Below, one piece after another: positions 42,094 to 49,761 of a stretch of DNA of 64,000 nt. The stretch lies in NCBI RefSeq assembly GCF_000195635.1, contig NZ_GL882689.1, forward strand, positions 186,001 through 250,000. Direction: 5' to 3'. Position numbers and translations under genes: made by a program. A model generated the notes under the pieces. It worked only from the letters and a program-made list of their open reading frames with translations, searched no databases and was not told where the DNA came from. Each line of letters starts with the position of its first letter. Positions within the stretch are counted from its first letter, which is position 1. The stretch comes from Bacteroides fluxus YIT 12057. GTDB taxonomy: Bacteria > Bacteroidota > Bacteroidia > Bacteroidales > Bacteroidaceae.

Positions 42094-42942
42094 ATGAAAC
42101 TAATTGCAGAAAGTGGTTCTACGAGAACAGAATGGGCTTTGGTTGAAGACAACCACCTCATACAGCGTGTCTTCACTGAGGGGCTTAATCCGTTTTTTCA
42201 AACTCGGAGAGAAATTAGTAGAAGTGTGCGATTAGGATTACCAGAGATTTTCTTTAAGAAGAAACTTGAACAAGTGTATTATTATGGTGCAGGTTGTACT
42301 TCTTACGAAAAAAAGAATGTATTGGGAGCCTCTTTGGTAGCACAGTTTAAAACGCCTATTCAAGTAGAAAGTGACCTTTTAGCTGCAGCCCGTGGCCTAT
42401 TCAAATGCGAGTCCGGTATTGCTTGTATTTTGGGAACAGGCTCTAATTCTTGTTTTTATGACGGGAAAATAGTAGTAAAGAACGTAAAGGCAGGAGGTTA
42501 TATTTTGGGTGATGAAGGTAGCGGTGCGGTTCTTGGCAAACTTTTTCTATCAGATGTCCTAAAAGGATTGGCTCCCAAAGAAATAATGACTGACTTCTTC
42601 GAAAAATTCCGTATAAACTCAAATGAGGTGATGGAATCTGTTTATAATCGCCCATTCCCCAATCGTTTCTTGGGTACTTTATCTTATTTCTTGGCGGACT
42701 ACGTTAATGATAATTATGTATTCGATTTGATAACAAATAATTTAAGGAATTTCTTTACCCGAAATGTTTGTCAATATGACTATAAGAATTACCCGATTCG
42801 TTTTGTCGGTTCATTGGCATATAGCTATGCTGACATGCTGCGTGAGGTTGCCCATGAATTTGGTATTGAATTAGATGTTATTGAAGAAACCCCAATGAAT
42901 GGTTTGATTGAATTCCATTCTTTAAATATTGAAGAACCTTAA
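42094..42942 (+). CDS. BadF/BadG-type kinase paralogue with a changed phosphate loop
   Basis: This 282-residue protein is homologous along its full length to the MurK-type kinase at 22175-23017: YYYGAGCTSYE, DLLAAARGLFKCESGIACILG, GTGSNSCFYDG, YILGDEGSGAVLGKLF and RPFPNRFLGTL. The phosphate loop differs: ESGSTRTEW here against DSGSTKTDW there. Each charged residue is replaced by one of like charge (D6 to E, K11 to R, D13 to E). The first Asp of this loop normally helps bind phosphate and metal. The protein may be a kinase of altered specificity or a sugar sensor. It lies alone on the plus strand between the salvage cluster and the second susC gene, with a 425-bp gap after it. Confidence 0.87.
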   Translation: MKLIAESGSTRTEWALVEDNHLIQRVFTEGLNPFFQTRREISRSVRLGLPEIFFKKKLEQVYYYGAGCTSYEKKNVLGASLVAQFKTPIQVESDLLAAARGLFKCESGIACILGTGSNSCFYDGKIVVKNVKAGGYILGDEGSGAVLGKLFLSDVLKGLAPKEIMTDFFEKFRINSNEVMESVYNRPFPNRFLGTLSYFLADYVNDNYVFDLITNNLRNFFTRNVCQYDYKNYPIRFVGSLAYSYADMLREVAHEFGIELDVIEETPMNGLIEFHSLNIEEP

Positions 42943-43367
42943 ATACTTAATATAATTAAGGTATAGATTGCTCATATTGCAAAACTTTAATTATAAACTT
43001 AAAAAGATGCAAATGAGTGTTCATGATATTAAATAAAAACATATCTTTGCTAAGTCGAAAGGAATGAATTATTTCCATACTGTTTTGACACCTTTGTTAA
43101 TAACAAGTTTTATCTCTTAAATCAACTAACAAAGTTGATAACTGGAAAAAGTTTATTTTTAATAAATACATACTTAGTTCCGCAAGGACTTGGTAAAAAG
43201 AGAAAAAAAGAGATATAATATATAAAGTTGTGAACCTTTAAACAGAGAAAATGCCTATGGACTAATGAAAAACTGATAAAGGAATGGTTATACTGTTCCA
43301 CGTTATTTTTACCCTTATCTTAAATTTTATAAAAGCTATTTTTTATTAACAAAATCATCAATCATTT
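42943..43367 (+). promoter_or_regulatory. Long upstream region of the second susC
   Basis: I see no gene in these 425 bp. TATCTTTG at 43042-43049 is a good -7 element and would give a leader of about 310 nt. A hairpin pairs ATCAAC (43121-43126) with GTTGAT (43134-43139). The conserved leader fills 43175-43367. Long leaders before susC genes are often sites of regulation by small RNAs or leader structure; none is proven here. Confidence 0.5.
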
Positions 43368-43379
43368 ATGAATGAAGAT
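43175..43379 (+). repeat. Conserved susC leader (second copy at 41681-41882, inverted)
   Basis: The segment begins TAGTTCCGCAAGGACT (43175-43190), a hairpin with loop CGCAA. It contains AAAGAGATA, TGAACC (43231-43236) and CCTATGG (43254-43260), and ends across the susC start codon (43350-43379, 28 of 30 identical to the other copy). In the hairpin one A-T pair of the other copy is a G-T pair here, so base pairing is kept despite the change. Confidence 0.75.
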
Positions 43380-46300
43380 CGCAAAAGATGGGAACTGGCT
43401 GGTGGCAAGTTCCTCACTGCGGTAGCGATAAGTGCATTATTCTTATGTAATAATAATGCAATGGCTGCCCCAACTGCTTTAGGTAGTTCTTTAGGAATTA
43501 CGGAACAGTTACAAAACCAAAGTGTATCGGGGATTGTAACGGACGCTAATGGTGACCCTGTTATTGGCGCCAGTATTGTGGAAAAAGGTACTGCCAATGG
43601 TTGTATTACTGATGTGGATGGCCGGTTTACCTTGGATGTAAAGCCAGGTGCTGTTTTAAAAATCTCATTTGTCGGATTTCAAACTTCAGAACTTAAAGCA
43701 ACTCGGAGTATGCGGGTGGTTTTGAAAGAAGACAGCGAATTGTTGGATGAAGTTGTAGTTGTGGGTTATGGCTCACAGAAAAAGGTTAACTTGACCGGTG
43801 CGGTGGCCAATGTGGATGTTCAGGAAGCTATTGCAAGCCGTCCTGTGACAGATATCGCAAAAGCTTTGCAAGGCATTACTCCGGGTTTGAGCATTACAAC
43901 GAATGTAGGTGGTATTGGTGTGGATTCTAATATCAAACTGCGTGGTGCTACCGGTTCCTTGAGCGCTACGGAAGGAACAAGCCCGTTGATTCTGGTAGAT
44001 AACGTGGAGGTTCCCAGTTTGAGTTTGGTGAATCCGGATGATATAGCCAGTATCTCGGTACTGAAGGATGCTGCTTCTGCATCTATTTATGGTACTCGTG
44101 CGGCTTGGGGCGTGGTTTTAATAACTACAAAAACGGGCAAGAAAAATGATAAACCGCGCGTTAGTTACTCCAACAACTTCTCGTGGAGTACTCCGACTGT
44201 AATGCCGCAAGTGGCTAAGAGTTATGAAGGAGCACAGGCTATGTTGCTTGCAGCTAAAAGAAATGGGGCTTCAACAGTTAGTTCCATAGGCTACAATGTT
44301 GATGAGTTGGCTGTAGAGAAAATGAGAGAATGGTATGATACCTATGGAGGCATGTCACAAGATGAGCTGGGTGAAATGCAGTTAGGCAGAGACTTTGAAG
44401 AGCGTGGTGGCAAGTATTATTTCTATCGTCAATTTGACCCGCTGGATATGTTTATGAAAGATTGGACTCCTCAACAAAAGCATAATCTTTCTGTCAGTGG
44501 CGGTAGTGATAAGACAACCTATAATATCAGTTTGGGTTACTTGAACCAGAAAGGTATTCTGAAAGTTAATACGGACGAGTATGATCGCTATAACTTCAAT
44601 GCCAATGTCAATACACAAATTCGTGACTGGTGGTCTGTCAGGGCAAATGTAATGTTTTCCCGTTCCACGAAATCAGAACCGTATCAATACACGAGCGGTT
44701 ATACGGACGTTTGGTATTATCTGTTGCGTTGGCCTTCTTTCTATCCCTACGCTGATTATCAAGGAACACCTTTCCGTTCAGCTATGACTGAAATTTCTCA
44801 GGCTAATCGTGAAAGTTTGACTAACAACTTTACACGTGTGAATTTAGGAACTACTATCAATCCGATTAAGGATTTGGCTATTAATTTTGATTATACCTTT
44901 GCTTTGCTCAATGATTATCAGAAACGTAACGGTGGTGAAGTCAGTGGTTGGGATATGTTCAATAGTAGTAATCCTTTGACTTATAATTCAAGTTTCTATG
45001 GTGCTACCCATAACCGGGTGGTTGAACGTAGCCGATATACGATGTCCAATACTTTCAAGGCTTATGCTACTTATGAAAAGGTTTTTGCGCAAAAGCATAA
45101 TTTGAAGGTAATGGTGGGTATGGATGCCGAGACCCGTGAAAAGATAGGGCATAGTTCAGATCGTCGCACATTGGTGAACTTTGATAAGCCGGAAATTAAT
45201 CTGGCTATTGGAGATCAGTATGTAGATGGTACTACTTATCATAATGATTTTGCAGCGGCTGGTTTCTTCGGGCGTGTCAACTATGACTATATGGGAAAAT
45301 ACCTTCTTGAGGTCAATGCACGTTATGACGGCTCTTCTAAATTCCCTTCGGGAGACCAATGGGCTTTGTTCCCTTCGGTTTCTGCAGGATGGCGTTTGAG
45401 TGAGGAGGCTTTCATGAAATGGGCAAAACCAGTACTTTCAGATTTTAAAGTACGTGGCTCTTGGGGTACGATTGGTAACCAAGACGTGGCTGCCAATTCC
45501 TTCCTTTCTGTAATGTCTGTGAACAAATCTTCCGGATGGGTGATAGATGGCAAACAGATGCCTTATATCGGTGTTCCCTCCGTCGTTTCTCCGTCGTTGA
45601 CCTGGGAACGTGTTACCACTATTGACGTGGGTTTTGACGCTCGTTTTTTCAATAACGCACTGGGTGTTAGTTTTGACTGGTATCAGCGTACTACCTCTGA
45701 TATGCACTCGCCCGGTGAAACTTTGCCTTCGACTTTCGGAAGCACGACGATGCCTAAGGTAAACTCCGGAGAGTTGCAGGGACGTGGATTTGAATTGGCA
45801 ATAGATTATAATAAGCAATTTGCGTGTGGACTCGGCTTGACGGCGCGTGCAACATTGTCCAAGATTCGTGAAAAAATCACGAAGTACAATAATCCGAACA
45901 AGAATATTTATGGTAATTATGAAGGCAAGATTATCGGTGAAATCTGGGGGTATGAAACAGACCGTTTGTTCCAATATGAAGATTGTTATCAGGATGCGGA
46001 TGGAAAGTGGTTTATTGACACTAATAAAGTTCCTTCACAGGCATTGTATGAAACTGGAGCATTTAAATATGGCCCGGGTGATGTGAAATACAAGGATTTG
46101 GATGGTGACGGTGAAATTACTTATGGTGAACAGACCCTGGAAGATCATGGCGACTTGAAGCGTATTGGCAATACCTTGCCTAATTTTGAATATGGTTTCT
46201 CTGTCGCATTGACGTATAAGGATTTTGACTTCAGTACTTTCTTCCAAGGTATCGGATCAAGAGATGTATGGGCTGTCGGCCAGACTGGTATTCCGGGATT

Positions 46301-46691
46301 TATGCCGGGTGAAGGTTGGTTGGAACATCAGATGGATTATTGGACTCCGGAAAATACGGATGCATTCTATCCTACGCCCACTTCCCATTCTTGGATAAAC
46401 AACGGCCAGAACTTCTTGCGTCAGACCCGTTATTTGCAGAACATGTCCTATCTGCGTTGTAAGAATATTACATTGGGTTATACAGTTCCGGAAAAATGGA
46501 TGAAAGCCATGACTTTCACAAGTGGCCGTATCTATGTCAGCGCAGAAAATGTATTTGAATTCGACCATACCAATATTCCGGTTGACCCAGAAACAACAGA
46601 GAAAGCGGCTGCCTCTAATGGTGAGTACAAATTTGGAAAGAGCTATCCATTTATGAGAACAATTTCATTTGGTGTTCAACTTACATTCTAA
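43368..46691 (+). CDS. SusC/RagA-like TonB-dependent transporter, second copy
   Basis: This 1107-residue outer-membrane barrel has an N-terminus unlike that of the first susC: a charged MNEDRKRWELAGGKF stretch precedes the hydrophobic signal core (LTAVAISALFLCNNNAMA). A carboxypeptidase-D-like domain (about 50-125, SGIVTDANGDPVIGASIVEK) leads to LLDEVVVVGYGSQKKVNLTG. The plug follows with DIASISVLKDAASASIYGTR and GVVLITTKTGKK. The barrel ends in RTISFGVQLTF. The susD gene starts 7 bp after its stop. Its place beside the peptidoglycan-salvage cluster and a MurK-like kinase, and the shared leader, suggest cell-wall fragments or another amino-sugar glycan as cargo. That is inference. Confidence 0.95.
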   Translation: MNEDRKRWELAGGKFLTAVAISALFLCNNNAMAAPTALGSSLGITEQLQNQSVSGIVTDANGDPVIGASIVEKGTANGCITDVDGRFTLDVKPGAVLKISFVGFQTSELKATRSMRVVLKEDSELLDEVVVVGYGSQKKVNLTGAVANVDVQEAIASRPVTDIAKALQGITPGLSITTNVGGIGVDSNIKLRGATGSLSATEGTSPLILVDNVEVPSLSLVNPDDIASISVLKDAASASIYGTRAAWGVVLITTKTGKKNDKPRVSYSNNFSWSTPTVMPQVAKSYEGAQAMLLAAKRNGASTVSSIGYNVDELAVEKMREWYDTYGGMSQDELGEMQLGRDFEERGGKYYFYRQFDPLDMFMKDWTPQQKHNLSVSGGSDKTTYNISLGYLNQKGILKVNTDEYDRYNFNANVNTQIRDWWSVRANVMFSRSTKSEPYQYTSGYTDVWYYLLRWPSFYPYADYQGTPFRSAMTEISQANRESLTNNFTRVNLGTTINPIKDLAINFDYTFALLNDYQKRNGGEVSGWDMFNSSNPLTYNSSFYGATHNRVVERSRYTMSNTFKAYATYEKVFAQKHNLKVMVGMDAETREKIGHSSDRRTLVNFDKPEINLAIGDQYVDGTTYHNDFAAAGFFGRVNYDYMGKYLLEVNARYDGSSKFPSGDQWALFPSVSAGWRLSEEAFMKWAKPVLSDFKVRGSWGTIGNQDVAANSFLSVMSVNKSSGWVIDGKQMPYIGVPSVVSPSLTWERVTTIDVGFDARFFNNALGVSFDWYQRTTSDMHSPGETLPSTFGSTTMPKVNSGELQGRGFELAIDYNKQFACGLGLTARATLSKIREKITKYNNPNKNIYGNYEGKIIGEIWGYETDRLFQYEDCYQDADGKWFIDTNKVPSQALYETGAFKYGPGDVKYKDLDGDGEITYGEQTLEDHGDLKRIGNTLPNFEYGFSVALTYKDFDFSTFFQGIGSRDVWAVGQTGIPGFMPGEGWLEHQMDYWTPENTDAFYPTPTSHSWINNGQNFLRQTRYLQNMSYLRCKNITLGYTVPEKWMKAMTFTSGRIYVSAENVFEFDHTNIPVDPETTEKAAASNGEYKFGKSYPFMRTISFGVQLTF

Positions 46692-46698
46692 TAAAATT

Positions 46699-48513
46699 AT
46701 GAAAACAAAGATATTTGCAGTTTTAGCATTGGCCGCCGGTCTTTCTTCCTGCTCGGACTTTTTGGATCGTCCGCCTATGGACCAGATAGAGAATAGTGCG
46801 GATTTTTATAACAGTGAGAACAATATCCGTTCTACAATATATGGTTGGTATGACATTTATTTTGCTGGTTATGAGAGTGGTTGGGTGAAATCAGACTTTT
46901 TTGATGGCACTAATGTTGCCAATTGGGTGGATGATCTGGCACAAAAAGAAGCTACTTTCTTTACCAATACAGCTCCTGCCACTGGTGGAAATTGGTCTTT
47001 TGCAAATGTCCGCCGTATTAATCTTGTATGTGACGGACTTGAAGGCTCAACTCTGCCCGAAGAGGTGAAGAAGCACTGGATGGGTGTAGCACGGTTCTTC
47101 CGTGGCATGGAATATGCTCGTTTGGTGCGTATGTTTGGTGATGTTCCATATTATGACCATGTGGTAGATAATACAGATGAAAAGGCCCTTTATAAAGGTA
47201 GGGATTCCAGAAGTCTGGTTATGGACAAGGTATTGGACGACTTGGAATTTGCAGCTGTAAACGTAAGAGAGTCTGATGGAACCGACGGTCTTTGTGTAAA
47301 CCGTCATGTGGTAAATGCTTTTGAGTCCCGTATTATGTTGTTTGAGGGGACTTGGCAAAAATATCGTGAAAAAAACACTGAACTGGCCAAGAAGTATTTG
47401 GAAGCTGCGAAGACAGCCGCCAATAGGGTCATGAGTACTCAGAAATATCAAATCTCAAGTGATTATAAAGCATTGACAATTTCACTTGATTTGGGCAATA
47501 ACCCTGAGATGATATTGTATCGTTCTTATGTAGAGGGGATTCTGACTCATGCCGAAATGTCATGGCAGTCAGAGCAAACATTGGGTAACGGGCCTTCTAA
47601 AGATTTGGTTGATAGTTACTTGACTAATAATGGACTACCGATTCATCAAGAAGGAAATACTGCATTTAAAGGTGATAAAGTTTTCAAAGATGAAATGGCT
47701 AATCGGGATCCGCGCTTGGCGGCTAATATTGACTCTGAAGGGGTACGACTGAATGGTATTGCCGGTGCTGTATATGGTATTGGCGGTTATTTCGGTACTC
47801 GTTTTATTAATGAAGATTTGTTCAATACTGCGGCCGGGCAAAGTAATACCAATACTACCGATGCACCTATCATGAAATTGAATGAAGTGCTGCTGAACTA
47901 TTTGGAAGCTGCCGCAGAATTGCATGATATGGGAGCTTACACTTTGTCACAGAATGATCTGGATATTACCATTAATGAAATCCGTAAGAGAGCTTCTGTA
48001 AATATGCCTTCTGTAACACTAAGTGGAAATAACTTTAGTGTAAAAGGAGTGGTTATCAATGATCCGGACCGTGATTTGGGTAATCCGGAGATAGCGGGTG
48101 ATTACGAAGTGTCTCCTATCCTTTGGGAAGTACGTCGTGAAAGACGCATTGAGTTGGTGTACGAGGGTATTCGCTTCGATGATATCCGCCGTTGGGGTAA
48201 GTTGCATTATGCAGATATGAAGATCAATAAAAAGTTGAACTTGGGCGCATGGTTGGATAAAGATGCTTATTTGAAAGAATACAACCAGGCCAACGGAACT
48301 TCATACACCATTGATGATTTGAAAGACGTCGTTTTGGACCGTGAAGGTAATGCCGGCTATATCAAACCTATCCAGGCCGCTTCATTGTTACGTGCTTATG
48401 GAGAAAAAGATTATCTCTATCCTATTCCGACAGGACAGATATCTTTGTATAAGAGTAAGAGCGAACAATTAGGAGATCCCTCTATTAAATTAGAGCAGAA
48501 TCCGGGCTGGTAA
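46699..48513 (+). CDS. SusD/RagB-like outer-membrane lipoprotein, second copy
   Basis: This 604-residue surface lipoprotein partners the SusC before it. I start at ATG 46699, which gives MKTKIFAVLALAAGLSSC with a clean lipobox and lipid-modified C18; the longer frame from 46669 would overlap susC. SusD landmarks include NNIRSTIYGWYDIYF, VARFFRGMEYARLVRMFGDV, LNEVLLNYLEAAAELHDMG and, near the end, RRERRIELVYEGIRFDDIRR followed by LYPIPTGQISLY. Length is slightly above the family mean. A bidirectional terminator follows, so susC-susD is a two-gene unit with no enzyme gene attached, unusual for a polysaccharide locus. Confidence 0.95.
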   Translation: MKTKIFAVLALAAGLSSCSDFLDRPPMDQIENSADFYNSENNIRSTIYGWYDIYFAGYESGWVKSDFFDGTNVANWVDDLAQKEATFFTNTAPATGGNWSFANVRRINLVCDGLEGSTLPEEVKKHWMGVARFFRGMEYARLVRMFGDVPYYDHVVDNTDEKALYKGRDSRSLVMDKVLDDLEFAAVNVRESDGTDGLCVNRHVVNAFESRIMLFEGTWQKYREKNTELAKKYLEAAKTAANRVMSTQKYQISSDYKALTISLDLGNNPEMILYRSYVEGILTHAEMSWQSEQTLGNGPSKDLVDSYLTNNGLPIHQEGNTAFKGDKVFKDEMANRDPRLAANIDSEGVRLNGIAGAVYGIGGYFGTRFINEDLFNTAAGQSNTNTTDAPIMKLNEVLLNYLEAAAELHDMGAYTLSQNDLDITINEIRKRASVNMPSVTLSGNNFSVKGVVINDPDRDLGNPEIAGDYEVSPILWEVRRERRIELVYEGIRFDDIRRWGKLHYADMKINKKLNLGAWLDKDAYLKEYNQANGTSYTIDDLKDVVLDREGNAGYIKPIQAASLLRAYGEKDYLYPIPTGQISLYKSKSEQLGDPSIKLEQNPGW

Positions 48514-48539
48514 TTTTCCGGAATCATGCAATAAAAAAG

Positions 48540-48573
48540 AAGGGTGTGTCGCAGTTGAGTGTGACACACCCTT
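48540..48573. terminator. Bidirectional terminator between susD and asd
   Basis: AAGGGTGTGTC (48540-48550) pairs perfectly with GACACACCCTT (48563-48573). An A-run at 48532-48538 gives a T-tract for the minus-strand asd transcript, which converges here. Confidence 0.8.
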
Positions 48574-48600
48574 AATAGGGTCATGCAGTAGTTTTTAAAC

Positions 48601-49608
48601 TTACAACGCCTTTTCTTTAATCAGATATTCTGCTATCTGTACTGCATTCAATGCGGCACCTTTTTTGATTTGGTCGCCTACAATCCAGAAAGTCAAGCCA
48701 TTTTCATTGGTAAGGTCTTTACGGATACGGCCTACATAAACGGGATCCTTGCCGGCAAGGAACAGCGGCATCGGATATTCCTTTTCTGCCGGATTATCCA
48801 TCAATACCAGACCTTCGCCCTTGGCGAATGCCTCGCGGGCTTCTTCTACGGAAATGGGACGTTCTGTCTCTACCCAGATGCTCTCGGAGTGAGAACGAAG
48901 GGCGGGAACACGTACGCACGTAGCACTGACTTTTACGTCGGAGTGCATAATCTTCTTGGTTTCGTTGTACATCTTCATCTCTTCCTTGGTATATCCGTTT
49001 TCTGTGAATACATCAATCTGAGGAATGAGGTTGAATGCCAGCTGGTAGGCAAACTTCTCAACGGTCACAGGTTCATCTGCCAATACTTGGCGGTATTGTT
49101 CGTACAGCTCGTCCATAGCGGCCGCACCGGCACCACTGGCAGCCTGGTAGGTAGAAACATGCACGGTTTTTATATGAGAAAGCTGTTCGATGGCTTTCAG
49201 CGCTACTACCATTTGGATAGTAGTACAGTTGGGATTGGCGATAATGCCTCGCGGACGGTCTTTGGCGTCGGCTGCATTTACTTCGGGCACCACCAAGGGT
49301 ACATCAGGATCCATACGGAAAGCGCTGGAGTTGTCAATCATTACGGCTCCATGTTTGGTAATGGTTTCGGTAAACTCTTTGGAAGTGCCAGCGCCTGCGG
49401 AAGTGAAAGCGATATCAACCCCTTTAAAGTCATCGTTGTGTTGCAAGAGTTTAACCTCGATCTGTTTACCGCGGAAGGTATATTTAGTACCGGCACTGCG
49501 TTTAGAGCCGAACAATACTAACTCGTCCAACGGGAAATTTCTTTCATCGAGCACTCGCAGGAACTCTTGTCCTACGGCTCCGCTTGCTCCAACAATAGCT
49601 ACTTTCAT
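48601..49608 (-). CDS. asd: Aspartate-semialdehyde dehydrogenase
   Basis: This cytoplasmic enzyme reduces aspartyl phosphate to aspartate semialdehyde with NADPH, the branch point to lysine/diaminopimelate, threonine and methionine. The 335-residue chain has the NADP-binding start [20 protein letters not shown], the catalytic cysteine C128 in [12 protein letters not shown], and the substrate-site segments [18 protein letters not shown] and [14 protein letters not shown]. Length and start fit the family. It is a single gene with its own promoter (49658-49690), convergent with susD2 and divergent from the antiporter gene. Diaminopimelate made through this step goes into peptidoglycan, but there is no sign of linkage to the salvage cluster. 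Confidence 0.96.
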   Translation of the reverse strand: MKVAIVGASGAVGQEFLRVLDERNFPLDELVLFGSKRSAGTKYTFRGKQIEVKLLQHNDDFKGVDIAFTSAGAGTSKEFTETITKHGAVMIDNSSAFRMDPDVPLVVPEVNAADAKDRPRGIIANPNCTTIQMVVALKAIEQLSHIKTVHVSTYQAASGAGAAAMDELYEQYRQVLADEPVTVEKFAYQLAFNLIPQIDVFTENGYTKEEMKMYNETKKIMHSDVKVSATCVRVPALRSHSESIWVETERPISVEEAREAFAKGEGLVLMDNPAEKEYPMPLFLAGKDPVYVGRIRKDLTNENGLTFWIVGDQIKKGAALNAVQIAEYLIKEKAL

Positions 49609-49657
49609 TTTTCTTTTGTTTTTAATTAAGTTTATAAAAAGTGATGACCTATCTCTA

Positions 49658-49690
49658 AAAAGATAGAATTGGCCACAAATTTATAACAAA
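49658..49690 (-). promoter_or_regulatory. asd promoter
   Basis: On the minus strand TATCTTTT (49665-49658) is a one-mismatch -7 element, with TTTG (49690-49687) 21 bp upstream. The -7 box overlaps a small inverted repeat, CTATCT/AGATAG, at 49650-49667. Confidence 0.45.
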
Positions 49691-49761
49691 ATGCTGTATG
49701 ACACGGCATAAAGTGAAAACTTTTTCGTTATTTTGCACTTAAAACCTAAAACTTGCAGCCT

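Noticed and set aside
41815..43244. The 1.4-kb kinase segment as an insertion element bounded by terminal inverted repeats
   Set aside because: The inverted similarity does not stop at the GGTTCA ends; it runs outward to the susC start codon and its mirror copy, with no target-site duplication and no transposase. A duplicated leader explains it better.
48670..49521. 283-codon plus-strand frame
   Set aside because: It is antisense to asd, which has its catalytic cysteine motif and full length.
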